Below are positions 50,660 to 62,778 of a stretch of 64,000 bases of DNA, piece by piece. The notes below the pieces were generated by a model. It was not told the DNA's origin, made no database searches, and saw only the letters and a program-made list of their open reading frames with translations. This DNA comes from Solea solea (taxonomy: Eukaryota; Chordata; Actinopteri; Pleuronectiformes; Soleidae), in NCBI RefSeq assembly GCF_958295425.1, contig NC_081146.1, forward strand, positions 21,709,458 through 21,773,457, written 5' to 3'. The position numbers and the translations under genes are program-made. Positions within the stretch are counted from its first letter, which is position 1. Each line of letters starts with the position of its first letter.

Positions 50660-50790
50660 CAGTGGAGAGGGCGGGGGGGGAGGAGGAGGGAGGAGTGAGG
50701 AGGGAGGGAGCGGTGAGAGACGGGCTCCGGTTGGCAGAAATCTGATGGGGTGAAGTCTCACGTCGATCGCCATCACGTCACGTCACAGGC
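50660..50790 (+). promoter_or_regulatory. G-rich, CRE-containing promoter-like segment
   Basis: A G-rich run (several GGG/GGAGG blocks at 50667-50713) could form a G-quadruplex. About 60 bp further, tcacgtcacgtcac gives overlapping CRE-type sites. No transcript can be assigned. Confidence 0.25.
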
Positions 50791-51321
50791 AGGCCATGAA
50801 TGCTCATTGTGGGATATGGTGAATGTAATCATTCATGTCGTCTTCAATTTGAGCCCAATCGGAACTGATGAGGAGGAGGAAGAAGAGTGATGCTGTAAAA
50901 AGAGTCTTTTCTTAGTCCAGGCAGTAGATATCTGTTTCCTGGGTGTGGTTTTCTGATTGCATCATGACACTGAGCCAGACCCTTTGTTTGGTGGATCTTT
51001 CTGTGTGCCTGAATTATAACAAAAGAAACAAAAGTTTACATTATTCAGTTTAAAATAAATACACAGGAGGAGGGAAAACACCATCAAATGGCTAACCCTT
51101 AGAACTCAGAGCATTTCGGCTGCTTTTTTCCATGACTATGTTTAAACATACAGTTTATACAGAGGCTTGAAGCATGTGCAATATAGAGTGTCTTATATCC
51201 TTTTCTTCAGCACAACCAAGACAATTAAATCAAAAACAAAACAATTCAATTGCAGTCTTTGTGATTGGACAATTTTCCTTATTAAAATTTCTCAACTTTG
51301 TATGGGTTTCATCCTGTAATG

Positions 51322-51837
51322 CAGAGGTGTCAAACTGGTGGCCCACGGTCCATATTCGCACCCTCCCAATCCATTACATGCGGCCCACCACTGAATATTA
51401 ATTTACAATAAAAACATGGCCCATGACCTCACCTTGGTGATAGAATATAGACAGAATATAAAACTAAAAGTCATAATTATCACGTTATTATACGTATTAC
51501 ATTCAACACTAAAGTAAATCACATGTATGATATGATCATCAGCACTTTTACTTTGAAATTCTTTAAAATATCATGTGATTATGTATATCCTAATTGTGAT
51601 GTAATGATGAGATTATTACCAATTTGTGTCCTCTAGACCAGTGTTTCCCAACCCCTGCTAAGCCTAAGCTAAGGCTAAGCCTGATAATGAGCTGTTCATC
51701 TGAATCAGGTGTGTTGGAGCAGGGCAACATCTAAAACATGCAGGGCAGTGTTCCCTGAGGACCAGGGTTGGGAAACACCGGTCTAGACCAGACTAGACGC
51801 TCATTGGCCCCCAGGTCATTTGAGTTATACACCCTTG
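51322..51837. mobile_element. hAT element split by a nested MITE
   Basis: It begins cagaggtgtcaaactggtgg and ends catttgagttatacaccctt g, inverted termini related to those of the element at 5642-5939. Flanks ctgtaatg (51314-51321) and ctccgatg (51838-51845) match at five of eight positions. Family-M MITE 51639-51780 sits inside it. Confidence 0.7.
51639..51780. mobile_element. hAT MITE (family M), nested
   Basis: It begins cagtgtttcccaacccctg and ends ggttgggaaacaccg. Flanks ctctagac (51631-51638) and gtctagac (51781-51788) differ at one base. It inserted into the older element at 51322-51837. Confidence 0.9.
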
Positions 51838-52379
51838 CTCCGATGATTGAGGAAAATCAGTCTCATTATTTTACTCACATGCGTTATAGTGGGGCACAAA
51901 TTCAAACTTGGCACCATCATCACACCACATCCAGCAGGGCGGAGCCAAATCCAAATTGAGCCCCATGCGTCCCCCTGATCATCGCAGCCACTGTGACATC
52001 CAAACCAACGTGCTCACAATGTCCCGTGGCTTCCACAGTGAAATGTCAGGGCCCCCCCGTTCATGTGACACAAATTCCTTCAAAATTCTCCTTGGTGCCC
52101 CAGTCACAGGCCTCGTTTGTTCAGAAACTGTGTCATTTGAATATCAAAGAGTGCGAGAAGGTGGTCAGACAATGTCAACCCACGTCTCATGGGCTTACAT
52201 ACAGTGAAATGTGAGAATTTGGTAAATGAGCAGTCGGAGGAACAATGCACACTTTGTTGGACCGGAGGCAGAATTTAGGTTTTTCATGAGAAGTGATTTT
52301 AATCCACCTTTATGCAAGAAAAACATGCTGTCACGTTGAAGCCGTTTTCTTTTTCTTGTAAGTCTTAAGACCTTTTTTT

Positions 52380-52412
52380 CTTCTTATACTTTATTAATCC
52401 CTTAGGGGAATT
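52380..52412 (-). mobile_element. RTE-like LINE 3' tail fragment
   Basis: The string actttattaatcccttaggg then gaattctt matches the common teleost LINE 3' tail in reverse orientation. A related tail is at 13908-13950. Confidence 0.5.
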
Positions 52413-52446
52413 CTTTCTCTGCCAGTTCGAGACCTATCCTCTAGTA

Positions 52447-52651
52447 CAGTGTTTCCCAACAATGGTCCTCAGGGAACACTGCATGTTTTAGATGTTGCCC
52501 TGCTCCAACACACCTGATTCAGATCTCGCTATCAGGCTTCTGCAGAGCTTGGTGACGAGCTGAGCATTTGAATCAGGTGTGTTGGAGCAGCTAAACCATG
52601 CAGGGCAGTGTTCCCTGAGTGTTCCCTGAGGACCAGGGTTGGGAAACACTG
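52447..52651. mobile_element. hAT MITE (family M) with perfect TSD
   Basis: It begins cagtgtttcccaacaatggt and ends gggttgggaaacactg. The exact 8-bp repeat ctctagta flanks it at 52439-52446 and 52652-52659. A small internal tandem duplication of gtgttccctga lies near 52608-52628. Arms ccaacacacctgattcag and gaatcaggtgtgttgg are inverted. Confidence 0.95.
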
Positions 52652-55394
52652 CTCTAGTAGAGGATGGGTTAAATGCAACCGGTTACAAACCAAGTTCCCT
52701 TTCCACTTGGCCATGGGCTGCCATAAGTTTTTATGACTTTTTATGATTAAGTTGCCTTAAATACTGTAGTAGCCAACAAGTTAGCATCCTTAGCTGAGCA
52801 GAAGGAATTGTATACCTGGATAAAATCTCTTTAGACACCAACAAAGCTTCCAAAATTGCTCTGCAATTTATGAAAATAAAATACAATATTCTCTGACCTT
52901 CAACAGATTAACAAGGTTAAAGCCTTTCGTTGAAGAAGCTAAACTCAGTGTGTTGTCTTTTATTGCTCATCGAATTATAATTCCACATTTTAAATTTGCT
53001 TTTTCAAAATCCAATTTCGTTTTAAACTACATTGTGTGCTGTACAGGAGAAGTTTTTCTTGAGTTGACTATTTGGGCTTTTAATTTAAATTATGACTACC
53101 ATAACCATAGTTTAACACATACATAAAATCCTTTCCATTACATGGTAAATAATAATAATAGTAAAAAACCTGTAATAACACATTAAACCCATAGTAAGTA
53201 TTTGACAACATTTTCCAAATATGAATCTACATCGTGACCACATGCAGGGTGCACCACTCAAGTCTGCACGGGCTCAGCAGAGGGCGCTCACATGACACAC
53301 AAAACACAAGTCCCAGTGGGAAACTAAGGGTCACACAACTTATAAAGAAAAAGTAAAGCCTCAATGCACTCAGTGAATAAAACAACTAGTATTAGTCCTA
53401 CAATAAAGTAGCAAAACATGTCCATTTACAACACAACATCTGCTGGACACTGTCTATCTGTCCACATCCATGTCCTGCTCTGTCATCTATCTGACGACCA
53501 TTCATCAAATAGAGATCATGCTGTATTGAAGAAGATCTGAAACGAGTGATTGAGACCATAAACTTCACTGCTGTTACAAACCAAATGAAAAGAAGGATCA
53601 TTTTTTAATCACTGACAGATACAAAACTCTAGAGACGCCCTCTGTTGGCCAATCAAAAGATGCAGGTTTTTCAGGCACCTCCAAACAATAGGCTCATGGT
53701 CAGTTAAGCCTGTATTACAGTGGTTAATCCAAACCAAGGATTTCAGCTGCTTAGCTATGATCTAAAATGCATGGATTTTGTCAGTAATTTAAAAATAGAT
53801 ACTTGTGATCCTGTGTTTCACTTTCCCTTACTTTGAGTTCTGGAAACTCACATGACTGCGACCCTGTTGTGAAGCTCCCTTAATAAAGATTAAGTCATTA
53901 ATTTTGCATTTGCCTACATTTGGTTTCCACAAACCTGAACTGGGCTGCGGAGACACGAGCACCCAAATCCCCCCACTGCATTTGCACGTGGACACACGGC
54001 AACGTACCTGACGTCGCACTGCTAATCAGTTGCTAATCTCCTGCTCGTTAATCACATTTTGTTTTGGTATGACGTCATTTGGCAATCGCCCCCTTACCCA
54101 CTCAAGTACAAAAAGAGCCACCGCGTATTGTTGTTGAAGAATGCTTAACTGGGAACCCATTAAGCCTCGGTTCTGGTGGCCTCCCAGGGACAACGGCCTC
54201 CTTTTGGGTGCATTGTGCGTGCGCTGGCCCCTCACGTGCTCTCCCTTCCTGCTGTGCCACGAAACTAAAAAAAAAGAAAAACCTCAAACTTAATTTATTA
54301 CTAATCCATCTAATTGAGGAGCAGGATCTAAAGGAAGAGGTTGTCTTTGATCTGCAGCAGAGAATGGGGGGAAAAAAGATTACGGCTGGTTAAGCTACTT
54401 AGGTGCTGCAGAGAGAAAGAGGGGCTTTTGCCTCGTTTCCCAATTTTCCCTCTTTCACTCTGCTCAATGCTTTTTCCGATCGACCTGCTGAGACCGAGGG
54501 ACAAAACAGGCTCAAAGAACCCAAAACTCTACCCCGTTTTTCAGTTTAAGATTTATAATTAAGTTAAAAACATAACATACCAGCGTTTTGTTGAGCTATT
54601 TATTAGTTATTACTGTCAAGCCAGGGTTAAAAATCTGTGATAGCAGGAATTAAATACGCTGCCGTGATAAACAAGGCCCTCTGCTGTGTCGGAATGTATA
54701 TTTCCATGTATCTGCTGCAGCAAAAGTGTGGAGTTAAACCTTCAAAGAATGCAGACACGTGTTAACTGGTGCGGTGGGCGTGGCTTAAGGCACTCAGCCG
54801 GATCAGTGGGACCACTGCCAGGTGAGATGATTGACACAGCTGTAACGAGTTGTCTAATCAATGCTCTTCTCTTTCATGCAGGAGCAGCTGGACTGGAGGG
54901 AAGGAAGCTACTACACGTCTGATGAATGAAGAGAGAGCAGCGACAGTGAGCGACTCGCACAGATGGCAGAAATTGGCCAACAGTTTGCGCAGAACAGAGT
55001 TGTGTTCAGCAAGTTAACTGTTCAGCTGGAAGCAACGCCTGTGTGGTCCGCGCTGAGAGAACCCACCGGGATCACAGCACATGTTGCATTAACACGTTTG
55101 ACGTCTGTTCTTAACTATTCCGCCTGCAGATACAGTCTCATCTGCTGCAGTTACCCGACAAAGCTAAAAGGCGCTAACGCCCAGTCCACACGTAGACTGC
55201 TTTTCCGTGTTTTGGCCTTGCATTCACATGCAGACTGTTACGTAGGTCTCTGAAAACACATGTTTTGGAGATTTTCACAATCTCTGTTCACAGTGTTACT
55301 GTATAAACAGGGAAAACACGAGTTTTTAACTTGTGTAGTCGTTGTTGGAGCAACAGGCATAGGCAAACTAAATGCTAAATGGTCTTCTAACATA

Positions 55395-56093
55395 CACTAT
55401 ATGGGCAAAAGTATTGGGATTCCTGACCATTACACCAACAGTGACTGTAATTACACATTCCAACATATATGTATACAGTATACAGTACTTTAATATGGAG
55501 TTGGTCCCTCTTTTGCAGCTATAACAGCTTCCACACTGTGTGTGGAGCTTCCACACTCCACACACAGATTTTGAAGTGTTTCTATGTGAATTTGTGTCCA
55601 TTCATTCTGTAGAGCATTGTTTCCCAACCCTGGTCCAACACACCTGATTCAGATGGTCAGCTCGTCAACAAGCTCTGCAGAAGCCTGGTAACGAGCTGTT
55701 CATCTGAATCAGGTGTGTTGGAGCAGGGCAACATCTAAAACATGCAGGGCAGTGTTCCCTGAGGTCAGACACTGGGGTTGGACGAGAAGACCCGGCTCAC
55801 AATCTCTGTTCCAGTTCATCCCAAAAGTGCTCGATGCAGTCCAGTCAAGTTCTTCCACACCAAACGTAAGTCTTTATTGTCCTTGCTGTGTGCACTGGGG
55901 CACAGTCATGTTGGAATAGAAAAGGGTCTTCCTCAAACCTCAAAAGTTGGAAGCATTGCATTGTCCAAAATGTCTTGGTTACGCTGAAGCATTAACACTG
56001 TCCTTCATTGGAGATAAGAGGTCTAGACCAAAGCCTGCGTGAAACACCTGAATTCAGTACTTAACAGTGGCCCAATTCTTTTGTCCATATAAA
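55395..56093. mobile_element. Tc1/mariner non-autonomous element, interrupted
   Basis: The left end cactatatgggcaaaagtat follows TA, and the right end ccaattcttttgtccatata is its inverted counterpart. The interior shows no open transposase. It is interrupted by a family-M MITE at 55615. Confidence 0.8.
55615..55762. mobile_element. hAT MITE (family M), nested and right-truncated
   Basis: It begins cattgtttcccaaccctggt and has the usual arms ccaacacacctgattcag and gaatcaggtgtgttgg. It ends at gttccctgagg, where the sequence returns to the host Tc1-type element, so the right terminus was lost. The left flank ctgtagag carries central TA. Confidence 0.82.
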
Positions 56094-56925
56094 TACACTG
56101 TTTATCTGTTTATCTATCTGTTTTTGTTGTTTACCATAACAGGAAGTCTTGTTTGTCTTCACAATGAGGGATTTTGACCTTGAAATAATGTCTCCAAGAT
56201 CATTGACTGATTGTACATCAACTTACAACAGGATGAATGGCTCCCGTCAAGGTACTAAGATACCAAGGTACTACTTTATGACATATGACACAGACGTGAA
56301 GACCATGAACCAAGAAGGCATGATTGTTTTTACAGTTAGAAGTTCTGGTATTCAGATTCTGATTCTGATATTCAGCGACATATATTTTACGACACTATAG
56401 TTACAGCCAATACTGTTTCACAACTGTAGGGGGACCCCAGGAGCAAATACTATATTGTGTTACTTTATCAAAAAGGTTTTTGTGTTTTCATGTGGACCAA
56501 AATACCCTTGTATGTGTGGAATTTGGGCTATGATATACACTCGTGATACGTGGGTCGGCTAATATCTATGTTAATTACCACCTGGAGACGACCTAGAGCA
56601 GCAAAATTAGCAGCCCTTCATTTATGTATTCAGGCTTTGTTTATACATATCTTATTATAGAATTACAATTATCAGGTCTCACTCTCAACCTAAGAAGTTA
56701 CGTTAACAGACAAAATAAACAGACACATTATTCCAAACTTTCTTTAATTGTGAGAGAAAATAAACTTTCAACAGTAACTTACTTTGATAACTCACCTTCA
56801 TTTTCTTACCTGAACCTGTGGGTCAAACGCACACATGGCTGTGTATAGTCCTCATCTTGTGATGGGGTTATTGTGTCACCATATGCTTGTTCTCCCGGTC
56901 ACCTCAGGCAATGTTTGATGTGTTT

Positions 56926-56941
56926 CCCCCCCCCCCCCCCC
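56926..56941. repeat. Poly-C tract
   Basis: A run of about 16 C; the length is prone to sequencing error. Confidence 0.85.
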
Positions 56942-58157
56942 TCCCTCACATTTACTGCTCCACAAGTATTCAAGAAACATTCATTTTATTTGATGCTGCT
57001 CTGCTGCTCTGCCTATGTTGCCCATCCAAGCTATCACTGATTTCACCGCAGCTGAATTGTGTTGGTAGGAGTAAACCGAGCCTCATGTGGAAGTTCAAGC
57101 TAATTCAAGCTGGAACCTTTCACTTTAGCCTGGGCTCATTTAATCCACTTTGATAAAACACACCACAACCTGGGGTCATATCACACATGGCTCGCAAAGG
57201 ATAACAAAAACTGCAGGAACACTTAGGAGCCAAATGGCAAGAAGGAAAGCAAACATTCCCAGATCAAAGCGACGGAGAAACAAACGTATGCCCCACAGCC
57301 CTGAATTCACACTCACTTTTATCTGTCTTTGCTTATATTATTTACAACATATTATTAAACCACACACAAAAAACACTACATTACACTGTAGAATGGGTGT
57401 AGCCTGGTAGACCCATGTCCAATTACACTGGATGAGTGTGCGTGCGTGCACTTAAACATATGTTTCAGATCGTCGTTTCCTGTGTGAGGGGCAGAAGCAG
57501 CTCTCTGACGGCGCTGCTGACATCAGAGAGGGAAATCCTGCGGCTTCTTCTTGACGTGACATCTGGAGCATCTGCTGCGACCTGTAAACTTCCACTGCAT
57601 CATGCCGGCTCGCTGGTGAACATGCATCTAATCCAGCCTGACTGGAAAAAGAATAGGAAATAATCTAGAATGGGTGAGTGATGCAACCGCCTGTCCGTTT
57701 GAAGTCTCTGTGGCGGTGATAGGGTATTACTGGTAACAGAGAGGAGCTGTGACTCACGGTGTCTGTGTGCAGATCCTCACGTTTGTGTGCGTCCATTACT
57801 GTGGCGGTATGTGTGTGAGTGCATGCATACCAGCAGTGTAGTTACGGTGTTTACACTGTCGTGTGAGTCACTGACTGTATGTCTGACACACTCCATCTGC
57901 TGCCTTCAGCCGCACCTCTACAACAACACGGGATTTCTGTCTGCGTTTGACAGCCGAGCCCCTGTTTTAAAAAGGTCCAGGATGATAATGTGTTTTTCCA
58001 TTCAGCAATGCATGTTTAATATCAGTCATTTATTTTATCCAGCGCGTATAAAGTTGTACTGTTCTCCTTCATCTCTCAGCTTCACCCTTTTTTGGGTCTT
58101 CACAGCGGATCACCTGCCTCCATCTTGCCCTATCCCTTCTGTCCTCGTCTGTTACAC

Positions 58158-58182
58158 CAGGGTTTAGATGTTGCCCTGCTCC
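58158..58182. mobile_element. Fragment of MITE family M
   Basis: The string tttagatgttgccctgctcc matches the inner arm of the family, abutting the L2-like element. Confidence 0.6.
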
Positions 58183-58520
58183 AATTCAATTCAGTTTTAT
58201 TTGTAAATACGTAAATTATCGCAAGGCACTGTACATAGTAACCTTTACAGCATGATAGAGAGCAGAGAAACCCAACAATTCACACAATGAACAAGCATTA
58301 TGCAACAGTGGAGAGAGCAAGAAATCTGACAGAACCAGACTCAAAGATGTGCGGCCATCTGCCTCGACTGGTTGGGGTGAAAGGAAAAATGGGGGACAGA
58401 GGAGAGGGAGGGGAGAGAAAGGACAAGAGTGAGGTGAGGTAGAGACAGAAGAGAGAGACCAGGAGCAAAACTACAATAATTGTATTGTAATAAGTTGAGA
58501 CAAGACAGTTCAATAGTAAG
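58183..58520 (-). mobile_element. L2-like LINE 3' region
   Basis: It begins aattcaattcagttttattt and contains gcaaggcactgtacatagta and cggccatctgcctcgactgg, which are widespread in teleost L2-like 3' regions, in reverse orientation. No reverse transcriptase frame is present. Confidence 0.65.
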
Positions 58521-61105
58521 TTTTCCTTTACCTTTGTTAACCAGTTTCAACACGTATCTTCAGCTTTCCTCAGAACTGTCGTGGGTGAGTTCCTCAGAAC
58601 ACGGAACTAAAAAATGAACCAAAAAAAAGTTCAATCACAAGACATATTGAACTTTCACAATATAGCTCTCTTATTTTATCTCCAAACCGTTCAACCTGAG
58701 CTGTCCCTGGAATACGCTCATTTCTAATGCTGTCCACCATCCATTACATCATTCTATTGTATTGTATTCGGCAAGAAAGCCCCAAGTGCTCCGACAGGAC
58801 CTCATTATGAAAGTGCTGTATTTTTTCAAAGCTAGACAGTGTATGGAGACAGCATAGCAGAGTCTGCTTACGCAATATTTAGTTTTGGAAAATAACAAGC
58901 TGCTTGTGACAATTCAGGCTTGTGTTGAAAAATTTCCTTGTCAGAAAAATCTGACAGGAAAGTTAATATTTCACGTTTTATGATCACTCTGTGTCCTGAA
59001 TATAATGATTGATACTGTCTGACTCACAAATAACACAAGGGCTGGGATATAAATCGCAAATTGTTGTCGCCTCACTTGTAAATTATATTTTAAAATGACC
59101 ATACAGCACTTTGGTCAACAACAACCACTTTGTTTTTAAAAGTGCTTTATGAATAAAATTGGTTTGTAATTTAAAAGAAAATTTGCAACACAAAACTCAA
59201 ATTCTGTGGGATTAAAGTCTTAAAGCTCTGAGATTTCAAGGTGATTCAAGGTGACAAGGCACAGTATCCACATACTGTAGATGACCTCCTTTACTCCTAC
59301 GTGCTACTTTGTAAATTGTTTTCACTGTATGACTACGTAACTCCAAATTCCAAGTGAAGCCGTCCTACACAGAGCCCGGTGCACTCACACATCTCATTTA
59401 GAAACAGACAAAGTCATAGTTTCTCCTTTCCGTCTAAATCTTTCCCTCGTAAATATTCAAGTTGGCTGGAAATGAATCACAGCTGAGGTTAAAAGGAAAA
59501 TTTGACCTCAAGGAAAACAAAGTAGCTGTGAAATCCCCCTTTGATCCATTCCTCATGCCGTTTTCTGTTCAAATACACAGCTCTATTACCGCAGACAAAG
59601 AGGTTTTGGAAAAATGATTAGATTTCAGCGATTGTTTGAATACGCATCACCAACTGTAGGAGCGACCTTGGTTTGGACCGTAGTTTGTGCTTTCTCTAGT
59701 TATGGTTGAGTGTGTGTTTCACAGTATCCCACAGTAACACAGATGCATGCCATAGTAATAAGATAGCATGAATAACGTAATTGCTCGGGAGTGGGTGTGA
59801 GGTGCAGCCTGTAAATTGAGTCAGTACGTACGTATATATATGAGGGACGGACGTAAGCACGGACGGCGATGACAGTTAGACATTTCCAGAAAGGTACGGA
59901 ATAGCAAGCCAAGTCGAGTGGGGGGTGGGGGGGGGGGGGTAGCCAGCCATGCCAGTAAAATCCCATATGTGGTACTTCTGGATCAGTAGTTACAGTTGGT
60001 TGTCTTCCAAGACAACCAGAGAATCAGGGGTTTGATTCCCGCAGCATGCTGGGCAAGTCTGGGCAAGACACTCCAATCTTCAGATTGCTTTGTCTGTGTG
60101 CGATCAGTAGCTGAGTTGAATGGTTGAATGGCATTTGATAAGCAAGATTGTCGCAATGGCTACATTTTCAATTTAAAATGCATTTAATTTGATCCATAAA
60201 CACCTGCCACAGTTCACACTACACTGGCATTTTAGAATGCCTTCATTTAGTTTAAAAAGTCAGCAGAATCGTAGTCTGCCAGGCATAAAAGAGGTTTCCT
60301 GATCGGTTCAACCTTAACACCAATGTTCATTCATTGCAGTTCTACCTAAAGTAGTTGCCGATCTCTAATCTCGAAAAACCCCATATAAATAAATAAAAAG
60401 CACATTTGAATCGCTGCATTATCTAATAGGTTTGTCAACCTGAGCATCAGGAGTTTGAATGAACATTTACTCTCAGGGCAAACCACACATTTAAACCATG
60501 GATAAATATGAAACATTGATTATATATACATTGTGTTACTGCAGAAGGTTTTAGCACATCATAATTTTAGTCTTCAAATGTGAACAGGGAACATAGGTTT
60601 TTGGGTTTCCTTCACCTCTCCCTCAGTACAAAAATATGCAGTTTGGGGTCGGATTACTTGTAGATTCCAAATGTGTAGGTGTAAATGTGAGTCGACCCTG
60701 TGATACACTGGTGATCTGTCCAGTGAGTGAGCTGCTCCTCATGTCTGCTGATATTTGCTGCAGCAAACCCCATGACACTCAAAGGATAAGTGGTCTGGAT
60801 AGATGGATTTGTAACAACTGACCTCACAACAAGTCTCTGTCACCGTAGGAACAGAGTTACTATTAACTATTACTAATACTCAGTCACTGGAAAACAAAAA
60901 TGACCGCTCAGTAAAATAAATACTACTAATAGTGAGGTTAAGAGACAAGAAGTAGACAGATGTGAGTCAGGTCCTCTTCCCCTGTCGCCACTCTGCTGCT
61001 GAGAATTGACCAAATGTGTGACAAACTACTTTAATCACCGAAGACATCAGGCAGATTACTTCTGTAAAACTTCTCCATAATAACTTAATATGGTTTTGTA
61101 AAATA

Positions 61106-61216
61106 GAATTTGTCAATCCTGGTCCTGGGGGACCCACTGTTTCAGAACACACCTGATTCCGATGCATCGTTATCAGGCTTCTGCAGAGCTTGCTGCGAAG
61201 AAACATCTAAAACATG
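61106..61216. mobile_element. Degenerate copy of MITE family M
   Basis: It shares tcaatcctggtcctggggga, acacacctgattccgatg and ggcttctgcagagcttg. The right half is deleted. Confidence 0.7.
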
Positions 61217-61680
61217 TAAACAACACGTGTAAACTTTGTGAGGAACATATTTTCTGAACCAAAATGACATTACTAAGTGTGAAAACACACTGCAGCCACA
61301 CTGCACTTTTGACCTGGTCACTCCACCAACAGCTCCTCCACATCTGGGTTCAAATTCTGACTGAAATATTGGAGAACAAAGTCAAAGTGGTGTGATTTTT
61401 CAAAAACAAATCTCAGAGGAGACACTTTCCTTACAAAGCATAAGTTGAGAATGCATTTGTAGTTGTGTGGGGATTGTAATTTTTGTGAGACAAGGCTGTG
61501 TCTTGTACATATCAAAGACGAATGGACTTGTCGTAACTTACTCCAGTGATTTTCACTCCCACATCCTCCCTCCAGGCCGCTCTCAAAACATCAAAGCTAT
61601 CTGTTCATATCATCTGAGTAAAGTAATATGGATGCACAGATGGAAACAAAATTGTATCCCCTTCACTTCTCGAACATGGC

Positions 61681-61728
61681 ATCATCACCACCACCATCAT
61701 CATCATCATCATCATCATTGTCATCATG
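61681..61728. repeat. (CAT/CAC)n trinucleotide tract
   Basis: About 16 units of CAT and CAC/CCA. Confidence 0.93.
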
Positions 61729-62725
61729 GTAAACTTTCCCCAAGTTTTTCCACAGAGAGGACACTGACGCTGCTTCCTGCCTGAGGTACGAGGCACCGAT
61801 CACGTCAAAGAGGGAGATTACACAACGTCTCCGATGTCTTGCTCATGGTGAAAGTTTGAGCGGAGTCACACTCTACTGTCACTTCATGTCATCACTGGCT
61901 CAACAGCTGAGTCAGACTCGGGCAGACGAGTTAGACACAGACACGGCTGCACACTCCTCACACAGCTGCCTACAGTGAACTCCTGAACAGAACCTCAGGT
62001 TGTCTCCTTCAACATGATAGGATGTTGTCTCATTTGCTCAAACAGACTTGCAGGGCAAGGTTCCGTTAGCTCAATCAGAAAATGAGAGGAAATCATTAAT
62101 TTTGAGTGTTTTTGAACGGGGGAAGTTATCCCATTGTTTCATGTAAAGAGGCTCGAGTCCAAGTAAAGTCACACATCATTGTTGTTATTAAAGTCCAAGT
62201 CGAGTCTTGGGTTCCCAACTCTGCTGTGTGTCAACATGAATCTGTTATAAACTGTTATCAGCAGGACCCAACAGGTTTTCTAATTTAATTCAGAATGTGA
62301 CTCACTTCATTCTCGTTGCTCACTTTACCTTCAGGTCAATAAATCCTACATGACTTCTGTTCTAAATTACTGAAAATCTGACTCCAGATGGAAGCAGGGT
62401 GCATCTCTGAGAGCAGCGTGTGGTTATTTACTCAGTGTAGCAGGTCTCTGGTGCAGGTTCATGTGTGGACTCAGCATGGGGCAGCAGTCAGGCCATCTGC
62501 AGGATGGATTTAGGGTGTAGGGTTGGAGGTAAAGGCCAAAAGAGGAGGGTTTGACTTAGTGCATCCATCTGCGCTGTCCCATGTGCCCTGGGACAGCTGG
62601 GGCTGAATCTCAAGGAATCAGGATGTTTTCTCACCTGGGGAATTTATGGATCCTGCTGAGAAAATAAGACGTGTGTGCATGAGTGCATATGTGTGTGTGT
62701 GTTACTTACATGTGTATGTACTTAC

Positions 62726-62778
62726 CTCCACATGCTCATAAGTGGACGCACTGTCAGGGGATCGGTGGGAAAACAGAA
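62726..62778 (-). other. Candidate 53-bp exon flanked by strong splice sites
   Basis: On the minus strand a long pyrimidine tract and gtctttattcag precede it, and GAG|GTAAGT, a perfect consensus donor, follows. One open frame reads SHRSPDSASTYEHVE and a second is also open. No protein family was recognised, so this rests on splice signals only. Confidence 0.3.

Noticed and set aside
54026..54060. Exon ending at the CAG|GTACGT donor near 54010
   Set aside because: All three frames meet a stop within about 35 bp upstream of the donor.
62726..62778. Missing first coding exon of gask1a
   Set aside because: Its phase-0 frame has no start codon, and its ATG-containing frame would join out of phase at 29324.
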